A stretch of DNA of 64,000 nucleotides, taken from an uncultured Robinsoniella sp. (GTDB taxonomy: Bacteria; Bacillota; Clostridia; Lachnospirales; Lachnospiraceae). The notes beneath the pieces were generated by a model. The model ran no database searches, was not told where the DNA came from, and worked only from the letters and a program-made list of their open reading frames with translations. Below are positions 1 to 7,736 of this stretch, in pieces. Location of the stretch: NCBI GenBank assembly GCA_900540475.1, contig UQGG01000020.1, forward strand, positions 62,001 through 126,000, in the 5' to 3' direction. The first letter of the stretch is position 1. Every line of letters begins with the position of its first letter. The position numbers and the translations under genes are program-made.

Positions 1-708
1 GTTGATGCCAGCGAACGTTTCCTGAATAAACTGGAAAACGTAAGTGATCCCGAGCAGAAAAGAAAGATTATCGGTTCAGAGTTTATCCGTGTATTTGAAG
101 AGGAAGCACGTAAACTGGAAGGAATAGATTTCTTAGGCCAGGGAACAATCTACCCGGATATTGTAGAAAGCGGTACGAAGACAGCGAAGATGGTAAAATC
201 CCATCACAATGTAGGCGGACTTCCGGAAGATATGAAGTTTGGTTTAGTAGAACCGTTAAAACAGCTCTTTAAAGACGAAGTAAGAGCCTGTGGATTAGAA
301 CTGGGCCTGCCGGACGGCATGGTATTCCGTCAGCCTTTCCCGGGACCGGGATTAGGTGTAAGATGTCTTGGCGCAATTACCAGAGAGCGTCTGGAAGCAG
401 TACGGGAATCCGATGCAATTCTCCGGGAAGAATTCGAAACAGCCGGTCTGGACAAGACCGTATGGCAGTATTTTACAGTTGTTCCTGACTTCAAATCAGT
501 TGGTGTAAGAGACAATGCAAGATGCTTTGAATATCCGGTCATCATTCGTGCAGTCAATACCATTGATGCAATGAGTGCTACCATTGAACAGGTAGACTGG
601 CAGGTATTGCTGAAGATCACGGACAGAATATTAAAAGAAGTGAAGAATGTAAATCGTGTTTGCTATGATATGAGTCCGAAGCCTACGGCTACGATTGAGT
701 GGGAATAG
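1..708 (+). CDS. guaA: GMP synthase (glutamine-hydrolysing), C-terminal part
   Basis: The frame is open from the first base, so this is the last 235 residues of a gene that begins outside the window. It contains the ATP-pyrophosphatase end and the dimerisation domain of GuaA: KSHHNVGGLPEDM, PGPGLGVRCLG, and the family's typical ending PKPTATIEWE. GuaA makes GMP from XMP, ATP and glutamine in purine synthesis. A bidirectional terminator follows after about 110 bases. The 3' end of guaA is a known integration site for some mobile elements and the next two genes look accessory, but I found no second copy of the gene's end that would mark an attachment site. Identity is near certain. Confidence 0.97.
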   Translation, partial: VDASERFLNKLENVSDPEQKRKIIGSEFIRVFEEEARKLEGIDFLGQGTIYPDIVESGTKTAKMVKSHHNVGGLPEDMKFGLVEPLKQLFKDEVRACGLELGLPDGMVFRQPFPGPGLGVRCLGAITRERLEAVRESDAILREEFETAGLDKTVWQYFTVVPDFKSVGVRDNARCFEYPVIIRAVNTIDAMSATIEQVDWQVLLKITDRILKEVKNVNRVCYDMSPKPTATIEWE

Positions 709-814
709 ACTAAGAGGATAGCGAAAACCCGTATGAACACTAGGTTTGGACCTCGTTACTTCCTGTGTGATACTATACTTATTAGCTAGTACCTCCCGTT
801 ATAATAAAGCAAAA

Positions 815-861
815 GAGAAAAAAATGCTCTGCTGAACGACAAATTCAGCAGGGCGTTTTTT
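815..861. terminator. Bidirectional Rho-independent terminator
   Basis: An 11-bp stem (826-836 with 844-854) has a 7-base loop, a T run on the right and an A run on the left. It can end guaA from the left and the minus-strand gene from the right. The 709-814 stretch between guaA and this hairpin shows nothing recognisable. Confidence 0.85.
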
Positions 862-863
862 GA

Positions 864-1652
864 TTACTTTTTTTGTTCATATGTAGCTTTAATAAGGCTT
901 AGGGAATTTTGGGAGATGCGATTGCTTTCCTCGTCCACTTCAATTTCATCGGGTATACATTCGCACAAAATACCTAATAATTTTTCGCTCATTACTTTTC
1001 TGCCCAACACAGGAAGAAAATAGTCTTTAAGATTTAGAGTCACTGTTTTTCCAGTTTCTTTATCAACACCTTGTAATTCAAGCTCCATATTAACATCCAT
1101 TCTTGCACCACCGTAACCATTGTAATAGCACGATGAATCCCTATGTCGATAATTTATTCTTCCTTTTATCCCTTGGACATATTCATGTTGTCCTTTTTGC
1201 CAATGAATTTTACATTTTTTTAATAGCATCTCAATTACCTCCTCGAAGTTCTCTCCACTGCACAGACACCTCTTGTTTACAGTATCATCACAAGTTGTCA
1301 GCCAGTTAAGTTTCCACTGAAAGTATTCGACATGAGTGATGCCGACAGCCTTTAGCTCCTTCTTGCGCAACAGACTTTCAATCATGAACTGGTCAACAAA
1401 TACATACTTGAAAACATCCCCACGGGCATGGGTAGGAAAATAGTTATTTTCGTTGTAACGCACAGTAGTATTGTCAGAGGCATTTGTCTTACTAGGGTTA
1501 CGCTCAAGCTGGAATAGGTTGATTACACAGGGGTTATCCTTGTCCCGCCAGAAAATGGTCATCATGATATACTCGACGTATCTGGGTGCATCCAGCCGAT
1601 AGCTAATCCAATCTATTTTTGTGTCATACCACAAAAAAGTGCGAATTTTCAT
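864..1652 (-). CDS. Hypothetical protein, 262 aa, possible accessory gene
   Basis: I do not recognise this protein. It is a soluble-looking 262-residue chain with no signal peptide or membrane segment. It is rich in Trp, Tyr and Cys (a CLCSGE segment near residue 130, an SSCYYNGYGG stretch near 175). The ribosome site before the ATG at 1652 is weak, so the true start could differ. It ends against the guaA terminator and is divergent from the AT-rich gene at 1854. Together the two form a small insert between housekeeping genes guaA and rplY, which suggests horizontal acquisition. Nothing in it points to a phage or a specific defence system. The open frame is convincing but the function is unknown. 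Confidence 0.6.
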   Translation of the reverse strand: MKIRTFLWYDTKIDWISYRLDAPRYVEYIMMTIFWRDKDNPCVINLFQLERNPSKTNASDNTTVRYNENNYFPTHARGDVFKYVFVDQFMIESLLRKKELKAVGITHVEYFQWKLNWLTTCDDTVNKRCLCSGENFEEVIEMLLKKCKIHWQKGQHEYVQGIKGRINYRHRDSSCYYNGYGGARMDVNMELELQGVDKETGKTVTLNLKDYFLPVLGRKVMSEKLLGILCECIPDEIEVDEESNRISQNSLSLIKATYEQKK

Positions 1653-1742
1653 AATTTATCGTCTATTGTTATCTGCTTCCCCGCCGTTAAGAATAATATA
1701 GCGTAAAAAAGCAAAAGATGCAAATGAAAAATTAACAAAATA

Positions 1743-1772
1743 TTGAAATAAACACTTTTAATAATGTATACT
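1743..1772 (+). promoter_or_regulatory. Candidate sigma-A promoter for the HExxH gene
   Basis: TTGAAA (1743-1748) and TATACT (1767-1772) are 18 bases apart, about 80 bases upstream of the start at 1854. The surrounding 1653-1853 stretch is very AT-rich, so chance matches are easy. Confidence 0.4.
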
Positions 1773-1853
1773 ATGAATAATGAAAAATATAAATGAATAA
1801 CAAAAGTCGGATGATTGAATGAACTTTATATTATAATAAAAAAGGAGAGATCT

Positions 1854-2522
1854 ATGAAGATATTTGATAAAGATATATCGGATAAGGCAGCTTTGATAAT
1901 TTGTGATATTATTGAAAAATCTAAAAGGAAAATTATATTTAAAGAAAACACGGGGGGTAAATGTTTTGTTGATGTGAATGATCCTAAGATATACACAATT
2001 GAAATAAGTTTAAAGTTTGCGGGGGCTTTTTTTGAAGTTTGTATTTTGCACGAATTATTACACACTGTTCAAATAGATGAAGGTTTTCCAGTTATATATT
2101 TTGATGATGAAGACGAAAGGATAGATACTGGTATTAGATTTATAATTAATAAATTAGATTCTTTGGTTAAAGATATATTTGTAAATAGAGATCTATTAAG
2201 TTTGGGATTTGAAATGATAACTACACCAGTTAAGAGTTTTGAAAGATGGTATAATAACTTGGTGAGTCAAAACGAAAAAACAGTTCATAGTAAAAATTGT
2301 ATGGTAATGTGCTTAATCGCAAACAAATATGTATATAATGTTAGCGTAGAAGAATTAGAGAAAAGCATGACTGATGATAGTGTAAAGAATATTTATGAAT
2401 GCATCAGTAAGGTGATAGAAGAAAATATCGAAAACAGCTATTATTCTATGAAAAATATCTATGATATTTTTTTTGAAATGTTTCAATATCCTGAGACCAT
2501 ATATGCGAATTATGAAGGTTGA
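1854..2522 (+). CDS. Unknown small protein with an HExxH motif, AT-rich
   Basis: I chose the ATG at 1854 because AAAGGAGAG lies 4-5 bases upstream; a TTG 39 bases earlier lacks a ribosome site. The 222-residue product has no signal peptide or clear membrane helix. Residues 66-70 read HELLH, within CILHELLHTVQIDEG. HExxH is the zinc-binding signature of many metallopeptidases, often with a third ligand downstream, here not obvious. The gene is much more AT-rich than its neighbours (long A/T runs, many AAA, AAT and TTT codons), consistent with recent transfer. It could be a minimal metallopeptidase, an IrrE/ImmA-like domain, or a chance match. No partner gene is adjacent. Confidence 0.6.
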   Translation: MKIFDKDISDKAALIICDIIEKSKRKIIFKENTGGKCFVDVNDPKIYTIEISLKFAGAFFEVCILHELLHTVQIDEGFPVIYFDDEDERIDTGIRFIINKLDSLVKDIFVNRDLLSLGFEMITTPVKSFERWYNNLVSQNEKTVHSKNCMVMCLIANKYVYNVSVEELEKSMTDDSVKNIYECISKVIEENIENSYYSMKNIYDIFFEMFQYPETIYANYEG

Positions 2523-2623
2523 TATCTATTAAATACAAAGATTAAAGATACTCTAATCATGCTTTCTATGTTCAAAAAAACATATAGAAAACAATAAAAT
2601 AAAGAAACACTATATCTCTGAAT

Positions 2624-2652
2624 TTGCTTTTTATTTCAATCTGTGTTATACT
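2624..2652 (+). promoter_or_regulatory. Sigma-A promoter of rplY/ctc
   Basis: TTGCTT (2624-2629) and TATACT (2647-2652) are separated by exactly 17 bases. Transcription would start near 2659, giving a leader of about 170 bases before rplY. Confidence 0.65.
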
Positions 2653-2688
2653 GCATTTATTAATTAAATAAGAAAAAGAACCGTCATA

Positions 2689-2746
2689 AAGAAGGGCTTT
2701 TGGTATTACGCTTAGCAGCGTTGTATGAAGAGCTCTTCTTTTTTTT
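2689..2746 (+). terminator. Leader terminator / possible attenuator upstream of rplY
   Basis: A 12-bp stem with two G-T pairs (2689-2700 with 2729-2740) encloses a second small hairpin (2708-2712 with 2717-2721) and runs into eight T's (2739-2746). It lies about 30 bases downstream of the predicted start and 86 bases upstream of rplY. A promoter followed at once by an intrinsic terminator fits transcription attenuation. No tRNA-binding T-box or known riboswitch core is visible. Confidence 0.6.
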
Positions 2747-2832
2747 AGTTTGACAGGGACTGGCAAGGTCTGTTATTTGTAACGCCAAAGGCGGCAAATT
2801 AACATAAATCACAAAAACAGGAGGAAATAAAA

Positions 2833-3399
2833 ATGGAAACTATGAGTGTTCAAAAGCGTGATTTTACGGTAAAGGCAAAGAAAATGAGACGTCTCGGCAT
2901 CATTCCGGGAAACGTGTTTGGGAAATCTCTGCCAGGGTCTATTCCGATTCAGATGGAAGAAACGGCAGCACGCAGATTGATTCGTCAGAAACGTGAAGGC
3001 AGCAAGCTTTCACTGGATCTGGATGGACGGATTATTCCAGTTCAAATCAAGGAAAAGTCTTTAAATCCAATAAATGACGAAATCTTGCACATTAGCTTTC
3101 AGTCGCTAACAACAGATGAAAAGGTCAATAGTGTAATTCATATTCTTCTGACAAATGATAAGAAATTTGGAGGACAGCTGGAAAAAATGCTGATGGAAAT
3201 CCCATATGCTTCTTTACCAGGAGACATGATTGATACAATCACAATTGATGCTGACAATCTGAAAAAAGGTGTTATTCTTACGGTTAAGGATATTCCCGAA
3301 CTTATGAGTGATAAAATTGAGTTACAGGCAGACCCTGATGAAATTGTGCTGCGCATAAGTGAAAGAAAACAAGAGACACAGGTACCTGCAGAGGAATAA
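2833..3399 (+). CDS. rplY: 50S ribosomal protein bL25, Ctc form
   Basis: A 188-residue protein of the bL25/TL5/Ctc family, which binds 5S rRNA in the large subunit; in Bacillus the long Ctc form is also a general stress protein. The N-terminal domain (about residues 5-95) has the family pattern of a basic start, GIIPGNVFG and an SLDLDGR-type strand. The C-terminal beta domain covers about 100-180. An AGGAGG-type ribosome site precedes the ATG; the ATG three codons later is a less likely alternative. Transcription probably starts near 2659 and must pass a terminator-like hairpin. Short tandem repeats follow the stop codon directly, then a terminator. Confidence 0.92.
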   Translation: METMSVQKRDFTVKAKKMRRLGIIPGNVFGKSLPGSIPIQMEETAARRLIRQKREGSKLSLDLDGRIIPVQIKEKSLNPINDEILHISFQSLTTDEKVNSVIHILLTNDKKFGGQLEKMLMEIPYASLPGDMIDTITIDADNLKKGVILTVKDIPELMSDKIELQADPDEIVLRISERKQETQVPAEE

Positions 3400-3465
3400 C
3401 TAACTAAAGAAATAACTAATTAAACAAATAGCTAACTAAACAAATAGCTAACTAAGCTAATAACA
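3400..3465 (+). repeat. Short tandem repeats after the rplY stop codon
   Basis: Two perfect 16-bp copies of AAACAAATAGCTAACT (3422-3437 and 3438-3453) are flanked by degenerate half copies built on CTAACTAA. The array begins at the stop codon and ends before the terminator. Confidence 0.8.
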
Positions 3466-3486
3466 AACTTCTACGAAAATAACAAT

Positions 3487-3534
3487 AAGAGCTTGAATGT
3501 TGACACTTAAGTGTTGTGCAGGAAAGCTCTTTTT
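3487..3534 (+). terminator. rplY terminator directly ahead of the next gene
   Basis: An 8-bp outer stem (3487-3494 with 3524-3531) encloses a 12-base palindrome (3503-3514), followed by TTTTT. Only 14 bases separate it from the next ATG, and its position resembles that of the rplY leader hairpin. Read-through may feed the downstream gene, for which no other promoter is obvious. Confidence 0.7.
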
Positions 3535-3548
3535 AGGAAGGAAAACGA

Positions 3549-4319
3549 ATGAATATATTAGGACAAGCAGTAAAGCATAAAAAATATGGAAAAGGTGTAA
3601 TTACGAATCTTTCTGAAAATAGTATTACTGTCTGCTTTTCAGAAAGCCAGAAATTATTTCAATTTCCTGACGCATTTCCGCAGTACCTGACTTTAAAAAA
3701 CAAATCAGTTCAAACAAAAATAGAAAAGTTAAATGAGGAACGCTTCCGGGAGATTGAAGAAAGAAAGCAAAGAATGGATAGGGAAAACAAGTATCGAAAC
3801 CGCATGTATACAATGAAAATCCTTCAAAAATCCCAAGTGGCTTATGATATTTTGGAAAAAGATATCGTTAATTTAGACTATATAGAAACGGGATGCTTGT
3901 TAAGCGGCGAAATGAAAGGCAGACCAAGAATACCGTCAAACGTACAGCCCAATTCAGCAATCATTTTAACTGATTGCGGCAATGGGGGAGAGGATGAAAG
4001 ATGCATTATCGGAATAGCAATGGCAGGTGAGTATTTCTGGGGAAAAGAGTGTACCGATAAACAGATAAAACTTCATGAAAAATATAAATTGCTTCTGTCT
4101 TATGAGAATAGAATTTCATTCTGGAAATATTTTAAGCGAGAAGCATTTCCGGATCAGTGGGGGAGAGTTCCTTTTAAGTATTTTCAAAATCAGACCATGC
4201 AGAAGATCATATTTGACATTTGCAGTAAGGCAGCCGGAACAGAGCAGGAAGAGGAATTAATGGAGTTATATAGCTATTTTTGTTCTGTAAACCGTATTCA
4301 GGAAAAAGCAATAACATAA
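3549..4319 (+). CDS. Conserved hypothetical protein with a small N-terminal beta-barrel-like motif
   Basis: A 256-residue soluble protein. Residues 3-35 follow the pattern G-x-x-V-x-H-x-x-Y-G-x-G-x-I, seen in small SH3/Tudor-like barrels such as the C-terminal part of some helicases. Residues 55-95 are a highly charged likely coiled coil (EERFREIEERKQRMD). The remaining part (about 100-256) is unrecognised and contains a TDCGNGGEDERC segment. An AGGAAGG ribosome site fits the ATG at 3549. The gene sits just behind the rplY terminator. No enzymatic function can be read; a nucleic-acid or protein-interaction role is a guess from the N-terminal motif. Confidence 0.7.
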   Translation: MNILGQAVKHKKYGKGVITNLSENSITVCFSESQKLFQFPDAFPQYLTLKNKSVQTKIEKLNEERFREIEERKQRMDRENKYRNRMYTMKILQKSQVAYDILEKDIVNLDYIETGCLLSGEMKGRPRIPSNVQPNSAIILTDCGNGGEDERCIIGIAMAGEYFWGKECTDKQIKLHEKYKLLLSYENRISFWKYFKREAFPDQWGRVPFKYFQNQTMQKIIFDICSKAAGTEQEEELMELYSYFCSVNRIQEKAIT

Positions 4320-4562
4320 ATGGAAAGCATTTTTTCGGGCAGAATACGGAAAGCAGGGATATACGGCGCTTCACTTGCAAGATATAAAAATACGCGGTAT
4401 ACCCCACCGAGGACACTGCCGGTGCCAAAGAGAAGGCATCAGTATCTCATTATGCCCGAATTTCAGTGGTAATTAGCGTCACATAGCAGATAGTCCTATA
4501 ATAAGATAACTAAGATTTTCTAATCATAATATGACATTTCATTAAATATCTCTCATTCCTTA

Positions 4563-4626
4563 TTGACAAGTACTATAAAATATAGTAGTATCATAATCGT
4601 TACTAAATATACTATAATTTATAGTA
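4563..4626 (+). promoter_or_regulatory. Promoter with twin palindromic operators for the MATE gene
   Basis: TTGACA (4563-4568) and TAGTAT (4586-4591) have a 17-base spacer. The palindrome TACTATA-N3-TATAGTA lies across the spacer and -10 box (4571-4587). A second copy with identical arms lies 39 bases downstream (4610-4626). A repressor bound there would block polymerase. The matching regulator is not adjacent. The preceding 4320-4560 stretch holds only a loose TCGGGCA/TGCCCGA inverted repeat. Confidence 0.75.
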
Positions 4627-4669
4627 CTTTATTTTATGGTATGCTTTTGAAAGGGAAGGAGATTAAATA

Positions 4670-6067
4670 ATGAGTGAACAAAACAAGAAAACGGATTTAT
4701 TAGGAAAGGCGCCGATACCCAAGGCTCTGTTAGCTTTAGGCCTGCCTACTATGATTGGTATGATGGTGAACGCCCTGTACAATTTGGTGGATGCTTATTT
4801 TGTGGCTGGATTGGGAACTGCGCAAAATGGGGCAATTGCGGTTGCTTTTCCGCTGGGACAGGTGGTTGTAGGGCTGGGGCTTCTGTTTGGAAACGGTGCT
4901 GCTTCCTATATTTCCAGACTATTAGGACGGGGAGATAAAGATACTGCAAACAAGGTTGCCAGTACCGCGCTGTACAGCAGCGTGCTTGTCGGTGCAATCG
5001 TGATCATCTGCACAATGATTTTTCTGAATCCCATATTAAAACTACTGGGTGCAACGGAAAGTATCCTGCCTTATGCAGTGACGTATACCAGCATTTATAT
5101 TATTTCATCCATATTTAATGTATTCAATGTCACAATGAATAACATTGTAACAAGTGAAGGAGCTGCAAAAACAACGATGTTTGCATTGATGGCGGGTGCC
5201 ATACTGAATGTAATTTTAGACCCGGTTTTTATCTATACACTGGACTTAGGCATAGCCGGAGCTGCTATTGCAACGGCGATCTCCCAGGTGGTCTCGACTT
5301 TTGTTTATTTATTCTATATTTTCAGCAGGAAAAGTAATTTCAGTTTCCGGTTTCAGGACTGCTATTTTGCAAAAAGTATTTTAGCTGAGATCTTTAAAAT
5401 CGGTGTGCCAACGTTGATCTTCCAGTTACTGACCAGTCTTTCCATTGCACTCATCAGTGGCATTGCAAAAACAAAGGGTTATGGAGATTCCGTAATCGCA
5501 GCCATGGGAGATGTCACGAGGATTGTTTCCATGGGAAGCCTGATGGTGTTTGGATTTATCAAAGGATTTCAACCGATTGCAGGTTATAACTATGGAGCAG
5601 GAAAATTTGACCGCCTGTATGCTGCCATTAAAACTACCATAATATGGTCAACGATATTCTGCGTTCTTTATGGTTTTATTATCGCATTGTTCTCCGGGCA
5701 GATCATATCACAATTTACAAAAAATGATACGGAACTGATAACGACCGGACAGAAAGCCTTAACTGCTTATGGAATTTCTTTCTTTCTGTTTGGCTTCTAC
5801 ACCGTATATTCCTCTTTATTTCTTGCACTTGGAAAAGCAAAAGAAGGATTTATACTTGGGGCGTGCAGACAGGGAATCTGCTTTGTACCTATCATTGGGA
5901 TTCTTACCTTGATTTGGGGAATGAATGGTATTCTGTATGCACAGCCTGTTTCTGATGTGATTTCTGCGTTGATCACCGTATTTATGGCAGTTCGGCTTCA
6001 TAAGAAATTAAATGCTATGGGGGCACATACGCCTGACGGCTCTGGCTTAGCAGGACAGCGTGTATAG
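4670..6067 (+). CDS. MATE family efflux transporter
   Basis: A 465-residue integral membrane protein with about twelve hydrophobic segments, the usual length for multidrug and toxin extrusion (MATE) antiporters of the DinF/MepA type. Typical features are an N-terminal basic start followed by GLPTMIGMMVNALYNLVDAYF, and internally repeated segments such as GFIKGFQPIAGYNYGA. Members export cationic drugs or metabolites in exchange for Na+ or H+; the substrate cannot be read here. Expression is probably repressor-controlled through the twin palindromes upstream, which suggests induction by its substrate or another small molecule. The next gene is a broken ROK regulator on the same strand; co-transcription is possible. 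Confidence 0.93.
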   Translation: MSEQNKKTDLLGKAPIPKALLALGLPTMIGMMVNALYNLVDAYFVAGLGTAQNGAIAVAFPLGQVVVGLGLLFGNGAASYISRLLGRGDKDTANKVASTALYSSVLVGAIVIICTMIFLNPILKLLGATESILPYAVTYTSIYIISSIFNVFNVTMNNIVTSEGAAKTTMFALMAGAILNVILDPVFIYTLDLGIAGAAIATAISQVVSTFVYLFYIFSRKSNFSFRFQDCYFAKSILAEIFKIGVPTLIFQLLTSLSIALISGIAKTKGYGDSVIAAMGDVTRIVSMGSLMVFGFIKGFQPIAGYNYGAGKFDRLYAAIKTTIIWSTIFCVLYGFIIALFSGQIISQFTKNDTELITTGQKALTAYGISFFLFGFYTVYSSLFLALGKAKEGFILGACRQGICFVPIIGILTLIWGMNGILYAQPVSDVISALITVFMAVRLHKKLNAMGAHTPDGSGLAGQRV

Positions 6068-6112
6068 AGATATGAAGTTTTAATACTTGCCGGGCTTAGA
6101 ACTGTGTGATAA

Positions 6113-7054
6113 ACGCTAATACGCCGTATGTTTAAGCAAAATGAGACACTTAGCAAAAATGCGCTGTCATGGGAGACGGGGTTAAGTTTTTCCACCATTA
6201 ACCGTTTGGTTGACCGCCTGGTAGAGGCAGGTTAGTTGGTGGAAATGGGGGCAGGGAATTCCACCGGTGGGAGATGTGCACAGCGCTATGCCCTGAATCC
6301 GCTGTTTCAGGTCACCCTGTCCCTTCGCCTTGAGGCTGCGGAACTGAGATGGTTTGTAACCGATTTGACCGGTTATTGTCTGGAAAGGAAAACGGAAACA
6401 TGTGAATTGGGAGTTCTGAAAACAATTGAAGAGCTGATTCGAAGCGTGCAGGTACGCTATCCACAGCTGGGAGCGATCGCTATGGGCGTGGCGGGAACCG
6501 TTAACCATGGAATTGTAACCGAACCATTCGGCTATGAAGAACTGAGGGGGGTGGATTTATTAGCGTATATCAGGCAGATAATATCGCTCCCAACAGCAAT
6601 AGAAGGTGATATGTTTGTTGCATCTATGGGATACTGTGCGGGCTGCAGGGAGATTCCGAAAGCAGCAGTCTGTATTTACATCGGACAGTTAGGAATCGGA
6701 GCCGGACTTGTGATTGGGGGAAATGTATGGCGTGGAGCTTCAGAATTTGCAGGCGAACTGCACTATCTGCCAATAGAAAAAAACTTTGAATACGTAGAGA
6801 CGAAATTTGACGGGGCGGATATGGTTGCATACTATGGCAAAATCATTCGCTCCTATGCAGCTCTTGTGAATCCGGATCGGGTTGTCCTGTACGAGAACGA
6901 GTTTATTGCCGGAAAAGCAGACGCTATCCGAAGGGAATTCTCATTTTGCCTTCCGCCTCAGGCAGTCCCCCAGTTAGAAGTATCCAGGAACTTTGATGGG
7001 GATTACCAGCTGGGGTTGGCGTCTATTGCATCTGACCTGTTAGAACGTGGGTGA
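6113..7054 (+). pseudogene. ROK family transcriptional regulator interrupted by an in-frame TAG
   Basis: The frame from about 6113 encodes an N-terminal helix-turn-helix (SWETGLSFSTINRLVDRLVEAG), then a TAG at 6233-6235, and continues in the same frame as 272 further residues with STGGRCAQRYALNP and a ROK sugar-kinase-like fold. This is the layout of NagC/XylR-type ROK regulators. The kinase motifs are degenerate (GELHY in place of the usual ExGH), and no CxCGxxGC zinc site is present. The upstream frame also closes at 6110-6112, so a few N-terminal residues are missing. The DNA-binding and effector parts are split, so the gene is probably inactive unless the TAG is read through. It precedes a NeuD-type gene by 22 bases. 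Confidence 0.8.
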
Positions 7055-7076
7055 ATAGGAAAGTGAGGGAATGTTT

Positions 7077-7706
7077 ATGAAGAAATTATTGATCTGGGGT
7101 GCAGGAGACCAGGGAAAAGTGGTACTGGATTGTGCACTGTGTTTAAAAAATTATGATGAGATTTCCATGCTGGCTATAAAGATCCGTTCCGGTGGCGGGG
7201 TGATGGGATATCCGCTTTTGAAAATAGATGAAGAATATCCGTCCATAGGGCTGTTGTCAGAGTTTGATGCCGCAGTTGTGGCAACGGGAGACAACTGCAT
7301 ACGGTTAGCATATACGGAATATCTGATTTCAAATGGGGTTTCTGCGGCAACACTTATACACCCTTCCGCTGTGATCAGCCGCTTTTCATCGATAGGACCA
7401 GGAACAGTTGTATTAGCTAATGCAGTCATAAATCCATTTGCAACGGTAGGAAAAGCATGCATTGTAAATACTTCTGTAATTGTGGAGCACGATTGCCGGG
7501 TTGGAGATGGTGTGAATTTATCTCCAAAGGCAGCGATGTGCGGACATGTCCGAGTAGGAAATAAAAGCTGGCTATGCACAGGATGCAGTATCGCCAATGA
7601 TATCACCATTGGGGAAAATGCAGTGGTCGCTGCAGGGGCAGCTGTAATTAAAGATGTGCCGGACAATGTCATGGTTGCAGGTGTGCCTGCGGTTATAAAA
7701 AAGTGA
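7077..7706 (+). CDS. NeuD/PglD-type sugar acyltransferase
   Basis: A 209-residue protein. Residues 1-75 form the N-terminal Rossmann-like PglD_N domain (KLLIWGAGDQGKVVLD). Residues 85-209 form a left-handed beta helix with hexapeptide repeats (VLANAVINPFATVGKACIV, ending IKDVPDNVMVAGVPAVI). Members transfer an acetyl group from acetyl-CoA to an amino sugar or sialic acid. I took the second ATG (7077) because GTGAGGG lies about 8 bases upstream; the ATG at 7071 is too close. No glycan cluster surrounds it, so the substrate is unknown. It may be the last gene of a transcript with the broken ROK regulator. Confidence 0.85.
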   Translation: MKKLLIWGAGDQGKVVLDCALCLKNYDEISMLAIKIRSGGGVMGYPLLKIDEEYPSIGLLSEFDAAVVATGDNCIRLAYTEYLISNGVSAATLIHPSAVISRFSSIGPGTVVLANAVINPFATVGKACIVNTSVIVEHDCRVGDGVNLSPKAAMCGHVRVGNKSWLCTGCSIANDITIGENAVVAAGAAVIKDVPDNVMVAGVPAVIKK

Positions 7707-7736
7707 AATAAGATGAAATCATATTTCTGACCCTGA

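Noticed and set aside
690..820. Attachment site of an integrated element at the guaA 3' end
   Set aside because: No second copy of the guaA end, no integrase gene in view.
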